Shown here in pieces: positions 18,888-24,014 of a stretch of 24,014 nucleotides of DNA. The DNA is taken from positions 1 to 24,014 of the IMG/VR virus record IMGVR_UViG_3300042400_000089; one strand, given 5' to 3'. Origin of the DNA: a virus. The number at the start of each line of letters is the position of its first letter. Positions within the stretch are counted from its first letter, which is position 1. Under the pieces are notes generated by a model that was given only the letters and a program-made list of their open reading frames with translations, was not told the origin of the DNA and did no database searches. The position numbers and the translations under genes were made by a program.

Positions 18888-20666
18888 TTATTTTCTTGTT
18901 ACTATATTTGAAACCCATTCGTGTCTGCAACTTGGGGAATGCTCATTAGTATTTGGTTTTGTGTACCAACCACCTCCGCGATCCCAAACAGAATATCCTA
19001 AACGCGCACTAATTGTTTCTATTTCAGAACGGCTATACATTTTATCAGCAGTTAATAAATATTTACAAAAAGGTCTGCTTGTATCTATATCTTTATTTGT
19101 AAAGCCTTGCTTCCACTCATAAGAATATCTAATTAGTAACTCTTTAGTTTGTGGTTTAATTTTTGTTAATATATCTTTTAATGGCTCTGTAAGTGTATGC
19201 TCAATAATTGTATTGCTATCAATCCCCTCGCCAATAACATATTCGCTTGGTTGAATATACCCGTTTGCTATTAATGTTTTAATAACTTGCTTGATAGTAT
19301 CTTCGCTTTGTTCAAGCGTTGTCGCTAATACATCTGGCGTAATTCTTTTATCCTTAGACATCAAATCAAGCACATTCGCCTGTAATTGGTTTACCTCTGC
19401 AAACATTTGGTATTCTGAATCGTCATCAAAGCGCGTTCTTGACCTCCAAACATTAAAGCTATCCTTTGCGTCGCCAAACTCAAAAAACACGCTAAATTCG
19501 TCTGAAAACTGCGCTTGTTGGGCAACGGGTTGGTATTTACTAATATCAATCCCCGCCTTTTCAAGTAACCATTCTTTTGGCGCTATTTCTTTTAGTATGT
19601 TTTCAGTAAACTCAAAGCCAATAGGCTCGGTTGGAATTATAAGTAATTCAGGTTCTGCAATCCCTTTATATTTAGCCAACATATTAAACACACTTTCAAG
19701 GTGCATTTGCTTGCTATTGACATAGGTGTTTTTAAATATCTCGTAGCCATCACGCATTTCAGAACGGCTGCCTAATTTACCCGCCTCTGCAATACCAAAG
19801 ATTGACGGCGTTGTAATTTGATGCCCTGAAAATATATTAGTTTGTATCAATGAATCCACACGCCCAAAATCCTCTTTTGTAATATCAGAAGTTCCCAGAT
19901 CATCAACTATTGGCTTCCTTGCGCTATCATTAACAAAAGCTAAAATAAACTTTTTGCCATCTGATCCGCTAAATCTACTTGTAAAACGCTTTTCAATATT
20001 ACGCTTTTCTTCATCTGAAGGCTCACCATTTGGCAGGGTAATTAATTTGCTTGCGCTAAATCCTGTTTGCGCATTACCTAAGACGTGCTTAGAAATCTCA
20101 ATATCTGATTCAATATAATTAAGCGCACCAAAGTAACCTGGCAATGAATAGAAGCCCATATTAGGGCGGTATTCTTTTATATAAAGTATTTGTTTTCCTA
20201 CGGGGTTATTAGCATTAAAAGCAGGATATACCATAGCTTTTTCGTTCCTGTCATCCCATTTTTCTTTATACCAGAATTGAGTATTGTCTTTATTAGTTCT
20301 GATCTTAGTATAATCGCAATGCCATACTTCAGATAATTGCTTTGTTACTGACCATATAATTTCTAAATAATATCCACCAAATAATTCAGCATCTAAGGAA
20401 ACTTTGCGGGTTAAGTCATTAAGACTTTCCATTCTGTTAACCTTTTGAATAAATGCCTCTGCCTCTGGACTTCCCTTCCAACCATTCGCGCTAATATAGT
20501 GAACCTTGCTTTTTACAATCGCATTATGTTTAGCTGACTTGTTGAATAGGTCAACCAAATAATTAGGATAGTCATTGCGGTCGCCATACTGAATATAGCC
20601 CTCGCCCTTCTTTTCTTTAAATTCAGGCTGCTTAGCTTCCGCGAATGTTAATACTCTTAAATCCAT
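18888..20666 (-). CDS. Portal protein with C-terminal Cys/His tail
   Basis: A 592-aa protein typical of Bacteroidota-phage portals: early YGDRNDYPNYLVDLFNKSAKHNAIVKSKVHYI, a QILYIKEYRPN strand, FSASKLITLPNGEPSDEEKRNIEKRF, and a Q-rich FSGHQITTPSIFGIAEAGKLGSRSEMRDGYEIF segment. It forms the dodecameric DNA gate at one capsid vertex. After about residue 450 there is a winged-helix-like piece (LATTLEQSEDTIKQVIKTLIANGYI), then from residue 530 SRPFCKYLLTADKMYSRSEIE to SCRHEWVSN (C534, C580, H582). That tail resembles SPP1 gp7/head-morphogenesis-type C-termini, so part of a minor head protein may be fused here. Confidence 0.9.
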   Translation of the reverse strand: MDLRVLTFAEAKQPEFKEKKGEGYIQYGDRNDYPNYLVDLFNKSAKHNAIVKSKVHYISANGWKGSPEAEAFIQKVNRMESLNDLTRKVSLDAELFGGYYLEIIWSVTKQLSEVWHCDYTKIRTNKDNTQFWYKEKWDDRNEKAMVYPAFNANNPVGKQILYIKEYRPNMGFYSLPGYFGALNYIESDIEISKHVLGNAQTGFSASKLITLPNGEPSDEEKRNIEKRFTSRFSGSDGKKFILAFVNDSARKPIVDDLGTSDITKEDFGRVDSLIQTNIFSGHQITTPSIFGIAEAGKLGSRSEMRDGYEIFKNTYVNSKQMHLESVFNMLAKYKGIAEPELLIIPTEPIGFEFTENILKEIAPKEWLLEKAGIDISKYQPVAQQAQFSDEFSVFFEFGDAKDSFNVWRSRTRFDDDSEYQMFAEVNQLQANVLDLMSKDKRITPDVLATTLEQSEDTIKQVIKTLIANGYIQPSEYVIGEGIDSNTIIEHTLTEPLKDILTKIKPQTKELLIRYSYEWKQGFTNKDIDTSRPFCKYLLTADKMYSRSEIETISARLGYSVWDRGGGWYTKPNTNEHSPSCRHEWVSNIVTRK

Positions 20667-21040
20667 TATTGTCTTATTTTATAAGTGTCTGTTGTTGAAT
20701 ATTCAGTAAACGACATAGCCGTTCCGATAAGTTCCATTATGCCTGATTCAAGCATATTTAAACCCACAGGATTTGTATTGGTTGTACTTGCTTGCTCATA
20801 TATTTCGTAGTCGTATTGACCATTCAAAGAAGATCCAAAGTTAGTATTTGTAACGATACTAAATTCATTGTACCTATCCTTGTACAAACTTATGTCTGTA
20901 TTATTTAGCTTAACAAATTTAACCTCAGTATTGGCGCTTCTATTAGTAAAAACGAACAAATAATTAGGGTTAGTTAATAACTCCTTTTCGGTCAATGTTA
21001 AAATAATATTTTGCGTCTGCCCTTTCGTTAACCTCATCAT
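20666..21040 (-). CDS. Conserved virion-region protein (124 aa)
   Basis: MMRLTKGQTQNIILTLTEKELLTNPNYLFVFTNRSANTEVKFVKLNN..., a beta-sandwich-like pattern (alternating hydrophobic strands with NTEVKF, YNEFSIVTNTNFGS, YDYEIYEQAST). It is known to me as a recurrent short protein before portals in Bacteroidota phages, without an assigned function. The start may be ATG 21040 or ATG 21037. It is the first gene after the structured 402-nt region and its stop overlaps the portal ATG by one base. Confidence 0.72.
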   Translation of the reverse strand: MMRLTKGQTQNIILTLTEKELLTNPNYLFVFTNRSANTEVKFVKLNNTDISLYKDRYNEFSIVTNTNFGSSLNGQYDYEIYEQASTTNTNPVGLNMLESGIMELIGTAMSFTEYSTTDTYKIRQ

Positions 21041-21190
21041 ATTACTAAATAGCAGAAATTTGAATTTGTTGCAGTTAGGGGATAAATAACCCTAATATGT
21101 AAAGCTATTACTTTACCGCGTTATAACATCAGTCAAGTTATAACTTTACTTATTTGCGTAGTACTACTACTAACATTTAACATATTTTGT

Positions 21191-21220
21191 TACAAATACC
21201 TATAAATCAGTAGCATATTC
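21191..21220 (-). promoter_or_regulatory. Weak candidate promoter for the portal transcript
   Basis: On the minus strand GGTATTTGTA resembles the -7 box of the promoters at 368 and 11733 (TATATTTGTA), with a CATATT element at a similar distance upstream. A start here would give a leader of about 150 nt before the gene at 21040. The match is partial, so this is a low-confidence call. Confidence 0.3.
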
Positions 21221-21259
21221 GCCCTAATTCCATTACAACATTTTACATATTGTACCTAA

Positions 21260-21275
21260 AACATTGTACAATGTT
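21260..21275. promoter_or_regulatory. 16-bp perfect palindrome AACATTGTACAATGTT
   Basis: A perfect palindrome of 16 bp in noncoding DNA, a usual format for a dimeric repressor or activator site. A related half-site ACATATTGTAC lies just beside it (about 21245-21255). The binding protein is unknown. Confidence 0.5.
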
Positions 21276-21385
21276 CCCAATTCGGTAACAAGTTCTCTAA
21301 TAGAAAACTTTATAAATCAATAATGTATCATATAAAGGATAAAATGAGCCGATAATGAGCGATATACGGCTCATTAATGATCTAT

Positions 21386-21420
21386 AAAAAAAACCGCCGA
21401 ACGAATTAACGAACGGCGGC
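21386..21420 (-). terminator. Intrinsic terminator after the 173-aa structural gene
   Basis: Minus strand CCGCCG (21414-21419) pairs with CGGCGG (21394-21399), with an inner imperfect CG pair, followed by T8 (21386-21393). It lies 23-57 nt downstream of the gene stop at 21443. It is GC-rich in an AT-rich genome, so a strong terminator. Confidence 0.85.
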
Positions 21421-21446
21421 AAACCTATAAACCTATGAAAACCTAT
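21421..21446. repeat. Three tandem copies of AAACCTAT
   Basis: AAACCTAT at 21421-21428, 21429-21436 and 21439-21446, spanning the stop codon region of the 173-aa gene and touching the terminator stem. The minus-strand form ATAGGTTT also appears near several start codons as AAACCTATG in the other sense (for example before 11223 and 3286). Meaning unknown. Confidence 0.6.
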
Positions 21447-21964
21447 GCGCCTGCTGTTTCCAGAACAGAATAAACTGCTTGTGCAACGCTTGGTGCTAAT
21501 GCAGGCTCAGAACCTGTAAAAGTTAAAGTGAAACCACTTCTATCAGCTTGCGCAGTACCGGTAGATGCTGCATTTGCAGTCATATCAATACCACGAGTTT
21601 TTCCTAAATACCAATAAATGCCGTTGCTATCTTTTGCAACTGCCACTAAACTATTTTGCGCTAACAAAAGTAATTCATTTCTTGTATTGGTTTGTAATTT
21701 GTTTAAAATTATTTGTAGTTCTTGACCATAAACAACTGTTCCGTTTGCAACAGAAGCAGTCATAGTTTGATTGAACATTGAAGTATCTTTAACTAAAGCA
21801 TACTTCCAAAAACGCTTTCCACTCGCTTTAGTCAAAGCAGTAATTACACCACTCGCCTCAGTTGTTGCAGATACGTTTGCCGCTTCTGTGAAATATACTT
21901 CTACGATTCCGCCTAAACTATCGCGACAATCTAAAGTATATCCTTGTGTTAATGCACACGCCAT
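21443..21964 (-). CDS. Structural protein, tail-tube-like (173 aa)
   Basis: MACALTQGYTLDCRDSLGGIVEVYFTEAANVSATTEASGVITAL..., then NELLLLAQNSLVAVAKDSNGIYWYLGKTRGIDMTANAASTGTAQADRSGFTLTFTGSEPALAPSV. The beta-rich pattern with 'TGTAxxDRSGxTLTFTGxEPxxAPxV' is well known from Bacteroidota phages right after the capsid gene, and looks like a tail-tube or head-decoration protein. A terminator on each side suggests its own expression level. Exact role unproved. Confidence 0.72.
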   Translation of the reverse strand: MACALTQGYTLDCRDSLGGIVEVYFTEAANVSATTEASGVITALTKASGKRFWKYALVKDTSMFNQTMTASVANGTVVYGQELQIILNKLQTNTRNELLLLAQNSLVAVAKDSNGIYWYLGKTRGIDMTANAASTGTAQADRSGFTLTFTGSEPALAPSVAQAVYSVLETAGA

Positions 21965-21985
21965 TGTTATTTAATTTAATATTTT

Positions 21986-22011
21986 AAAAAATGGGGGTAT
22001 TTTACACCCCC
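21986..22011 (-). terminator. Intrinsic terminator after the major capsid gene
   Basis: GGGGGT-GTAAAAT-ACCCCC on the minus strand (22011-21993) makes a 6-bp G/C stem with a 7-nt loop, followed by A and T6 (21986-21991). It begins a few nt after the capsid stop at 22018. It likely acts as a partial terminator, raising the ratio of capsid to downstream genes. Confidence 0.85.
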
Positions 22012-22017
22012 GAATAA

Positions 22018-22980
22018 TTATGCTAAGATGAACTTCACAATCTCGTCTGGGAAAGCAAAGTTTACACCCATTTTAAATTCAGATACAAAACGAACTTGGT
22101 CAGCTTCTTTTGCATAGAAAATTTCAAACTTTTCTTCTTCGTTCAACAAATCTGTTCCTAAGAACAAGTTGCTTAATCTTGAAGCGTAAATTTTATTTGT
22201 TCCGTTTAAACCTTGTAAAGCAATAACTTTAATAGGAGTACCTGGTAATACAAATTCGCTATCAGACTTACCATCAAAAGAATAGTTAAACATATTAGCA
22301 TTCTTCAATGCAATAGTGTAAGTTCTAAATGTGTCCATACCGCAGAAAATAGTCATATCATCATAAGCTACTACCTTAGCATCAATAGCTTTGTAAACAC
22401 CATCAAAAATGCTTACTACGTTTGAAGCTACAATACCTGTTGCAGCACTAATAGGCGCAGTTGCAATATAAGTTGCAGAGTTTGCAGCTACCGGTCCTGT
22501 TGCAGCACCAATTAATTTAACCAATCCGTCAAATTTAGATAGATTAGCGTTGCCACTATCTGTATCACCCTGCCATAACGCAGTTTCTAATTGAGAAGCA
22601 ATAGTTTTAGCTTTTTTCTCAGCAAACGCTTGCTCAAAAGGAATAGAATCATAAATTGATCCTGTTGGTAATGCTTTTTGTAAATACTTAGCTTCTAAGT
22701 CTTTAGGACAAAGTGCTTCGTTTACTTTAATTTTTCCAACTGTTACTGTTCTTTGAGTAAAAGTTGTTGAACCTGATGCAGTAAATCCGCAGCTTCCGCC
22801 CGCTTGAAATATTGCGTCTGTGTCCATAATGTTAATCGTTTCAGAAGACTTTACGCCTACCATAACGTTACCTGCGCTCTTAATTAAAGATGCAGTCTTT
22901 GCGCCTAATACAGAATCCGTTACCAATAAGGCTTCGTTTTGCTCTGTGTATGCGGCTAATGCTGATACGTCAAATGCCAT
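22018..22980 (-). CDS. Major capsid protein
   Basis: A 320-aa protein beginning MAFDVSALAAYTEQNEALLVTDSVLGAKTASLIKSAGNVMVGVKSSETINIMDTDAIFQAGGSCGF, followed by TVGKIKVNEALCPKDLEAKYLQKALPTGS, the typical start of capsid proteins from Bacteroidota tailed phages with the HK97 fold. The middle ETALWQGDTDSGNANLSKFDGLV and the C-terminal IKVIALQGLNGTNKIYASRLSNLFLGTDLLNEEEKFEIFYAKEADQVRFVSEFKMGVNFAFPDEIV complete the P- and A-domain pattern. It follows the scaffold gene by 5 nt and is followed by a strong terminator, consistent with a highly expressed virion protein. Confidence 0.9.
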   Translation of the reverse strand: MAFDVSALAAYTEQNEALLVTDSVLGAKTASLIKSAGNVMVGVKSSETINIMDTDAIFQAGGSCGFTASGSTTFTQRTVTVGKIKVNEALCPKDLEAKYLQKALPTGSIYDSIPFEQAFAEKKAKTIASQLETALWQGDTDSGNANLSKFDGLVKLIGAATGPVAANSATYIATAPISAATGIVASNVVSIFDGVYKAIDAKVVAYDDMTIFCGMDTFRTYTIALKNANMFNYSFDGKSDSEFVLPGTPIKVIALQGLNGTNKIYASRLSNLFLGTDLLNEEEKFEIFYAKEADQVRFVSEFKMGVNFAFPDEIVKFILA

Positions 22981-22985
22981 TGTTA

Positions 22986-23597
22986 TTAATTTTTAATGTT
23001 TAAAATTGCTTGTCTATATTTATCTAATCTTTGGCTTTTAATATCATTTGTATTAATAAATGAATTAAAGCTATTAGGTCTTTGAATTGGGTCGGCTGAA
23101 GGTGTATTTGAAAGTGCTTCAATTAATTCAGCTACTTGTGCAAATCCTTGCTTAACCTTATTTTCTAATTCTAAAACTTTTTCGTCTGATACTCTTTTAG
23201 CTTCAACTAATTCTGCAATACTTGCATTGAATTGTTCAGCCATATCTTGCATCTTTTTGTCTTCATAATCTTTGCCTGCTTCAACCTCTGCTTCTGGTGC
23301 AACTTCTTCAACCTTAGTTTCAATAGCAATAATTTTGCCATTCTCGTCTAAAGTAATTTCTGTTCCGTCCATCAATTCGTGGTCGCCTGCCGGTGCTACT
23401 GATCCGTCTGCTAAATTAACAGAACCGCCAACCTCTAATGCTGAAATTTCAACTTTAGTTCCGTCCATCAAAGAATATTCAGCCATCTCAACTTTGGTTT
23501 CTTCAACCTTAGTTTCTTCAGCTTCTACTTCTTTAACAGGCGCAGCGTTGTCCTCAAACAATGCCTTAATTTTTAAAATTGCTTCCTGTGCGTTCAT
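22986..23597 (-). CDS. Scaffold-like protein
   Basis: A 203-aa acidic protein between protease and capsid genes. ATG 23597 (MNAQEAILKIK) is chosen since upstream codons overlap the protease gene. The N-terminal half has low-complexity KVEETKVE repeats and two 'LMDGT' repeats (SLMDGTKVEIS and ELMDGTEITLD, beta hairpin-like). The C-terminal half is a coiled coil (DKKMQDMAEQFNASIAELVEAKRVSDEKVLELENKVKQGF) with a tail LDKYRQAILNIKN, like the capsid-binding ends of scaffolds. Such proteins organise capsid assembly and are cleaved or released by the protease. Confidence 0.8.
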   Translation of the reverse strand: MNAQEAILKIKALFEDNAAPVKEVEAEETKVEETKVEMAEYSLMDGTKVEISALEVGGSVNLADGSVAPAGDHELMDGTEITLDENGKIIAIETKVEEVAPEAEVEAGKDYEDKKMQDMAEQFNASIAELVEAKRVSDEKVLELENKVKQGFAQVAELIEALSNTPSADPIQRPNSFNSFINTNDIKSQRLDKYRQAILNIKN

Positions 23598-23634
23598 ACT
23601 TTTTTTATTATATAGTGAAAAAATGAAAAGTTTA

Positions 23635-24014
23635 TCACTTAACTTGTGATAATATTTTTTTGATAGCATCAACCATTGATGCAACCTTGTTAACTTCTTT
23701 AGGTTTATAGTTAAATAATCCCTCTACGCTAAATCCCATAATCTCGCCATTCTTTACTTTAGACCAAGCGTCCTCATTATCTACAATCATACTACCAAAC
23801 CAACTTCCCTCTGGTGCATCCTCAAAGCCTTTCATAGGCATAATGCCACGCGAAGGGTCTGAAATAAAACTCTCAAATAAAGTAACACCTTCAAATTGTG
23901 CGCTTGAATTGTGCATTAAATTCACATTACTTTGGAAGCCTTTTTTGAAAAACTTTTGTACAATTTTAAGAATAGTATCACGACTAAAAGCCACATAGTA
24001 GTCGCCATAAGTAG
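23635..24014 (-). CDS. XkdF-like prohead protease (5' end outside window)
   Basis: The reading frame is open to the window edge (upstream codons read TYGDYY before a GTG codon at 23994), so the gene is longer than the part seen and only its C-terminal 125 or so codons are present. The segment resembles the XkdF family of putative phage serine proteases: VAFSRDTILKIVQKFFKKG, NLMHN, TLFESFI, RGIMPMKGFEDAPEGSWFGSMIVDNEDAWSKV and GEIMGFSVEGLF. This enzyme is thought to mature the scaffold and capsid. The order protease, scaffold, capsid supports it. The start codon and catalytic residues may lie beyond the window. Confidence 0.85.
   Translation of the reverse strand, partial: TYGDYYVAFSRDTILKIVQKFFKKGFQSNVNLMHNSSAQFEGVTLFESFISDPSRGIMPMKGFEDAPEGSWFGSMIVDNEDAWSKVKNGEIMGFSVEGLFNYKPKEVNKVASMVDAIKKILSQVK

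Larger units (their letters stand above)
21041..21442. other. Structured 402-nt noncoding region in the structural operon
   Basis: No gene is supported here on either strand. Inverted repeats: TTAGGG/CCCTAA (21075-21095), GTAAAG/CTTTAC (21099-21116), two palindromes GTTATAAC 17 bp apart (21120-21127, 21137-21144), GTAGTACTAC (about 21159-21168), AACATTGTACAATGTT (21260-21275), and AATGAGCCG/CGGCTCATT (21343-21375). A possible promoter with GGTATTTG (minus, 21193-21200) and an intrinsic terminator (21386-21420) are also present. It probably holds the start of the portal transcript and regulator sites. Confidence 0.6.

Noticed and set aside
19291-19725. Plus-strand frame of 144 codons inside the portal gene
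   Set aside because: Long only because the portal codon use leaves few antisense stops; no start context and no recognised domain.
21350-21374. Short minus-strand ORF starting ATGAGCCG in the 402-nt region
   Set aside because: About 25 codons starting inside the hairpin arm, with no protein-like composition; likely chance.
21421-21470. Plus-strand ATG after AAACCTATG, suggesting a reverse gene
   Set aside because: It reads only 12 codons before a stop, so the repeated AAACCTAT is not a start signal of a real gene.
23272-23649. Plus-strand frame of 125 codons opposite the scaffold gene
   Set aside because: Low-complexity, Ser/Thr-rich mirror of the Glu/Lys-rich scaffold sequence; a shadow frame.
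1-24014. CRISPR array, tRNA genes, integrase or insertion sequence
   Set aside because: I searched by eye for regularly spaced repeats, tRNA-like cloverleaf ends and recombinase motifs and found none; small tRNAs could still escape a manual reading.

Overview
This is a segment of a tailed bacteriophage (Caudoviricetes) or prophage genome. Every supported gene lies on the minus strand, so transcription runs from high to low coordinates. The host is probably a low-GC member of the Bacteroidota (Flavobacterium/Cytophaga-like). Start sites sit behind A-rich leaders without clear Shine-Dalgarno sequences. The two best promoters carry TAnnTTTG-type -7 boxes. Several proteins (portal, connector, terminase small subunit, 124-aa and 149-aa virion proteins) resemble families I know mainly from Bacteroidota phages. 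No integrase, repressor or attachment site is visible, so lifestyle is undetermined. The window starts inside a prohead protease gene and the left edge falls just after a complete small gene.

Layout in order of transcription. (1) 24014-17773, virion assembly: XkdF-like protease (cut by the window edge), scaffold-like protein, major capsid protein, terminator, a 173-aa tail-tube-like protein, a second terminator, a 402-bp noncoding region full of inverted repeats, a conserved 124-aa protein, portal with a Cys/His tail, a DUF6712-like connector and a tail-terminator-like protein. (2) 17773-15622, receptor binding: a 629-aa tail fibre and two small genes. (3) 15587-13026, lysis: several small membrane, lipoprotein and coiled-coil proteins including two holin candidates and possible spanins, ending in an M15 endolysin. 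(4) 13026-11835: DnaQ-like exonuclease with a zinc ribbon and two small genes, closed by an intrinsic terminator. (5) 11770-7295, replication, recombination and regulation: promoter, small genes, ERF annealing protein, an SSB/DUF736-like small protein, an orphan DnaA-domain-IV protein, a replisome organizer with iteron-like repeats, VRR-NUC nuclease and a sigma-70-like factor. (6) 7298-4056: two small CxxC proteins and a tightly overlapping surface-sugar or glycan cassette (LpxA-like acyltransferase, methyltransferase, GT-A and GT-B glycosyltransferases). (7) 4069-2046: a conserved phage protein, HNH endonuclease, a 40-aa basic protein, a ParB-like protein and a Mom-family DNA modification protein. 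(8) 1961-448: terminase small and large subunits. (9) A second promoter like the one at 11740, then an LPD29-like small protein.

The most interesting points are: the Mom/ParB pair just upstream of the terminase; the four-gene glycan cassette; an about 40-bp promoter block repeated at two distant places together with a phage-encoded sigma-like factor; candidate origin repeats inside the replisome organizer; and the structured 402-bp region in the structural operon. No tape-measure gene is present in this window. Four short genes (40, 59, 26 and 42 codons, with decreasing support) were found by reading the gaps and overlaps by eye. All functional names come from motif recognition, with no database search.
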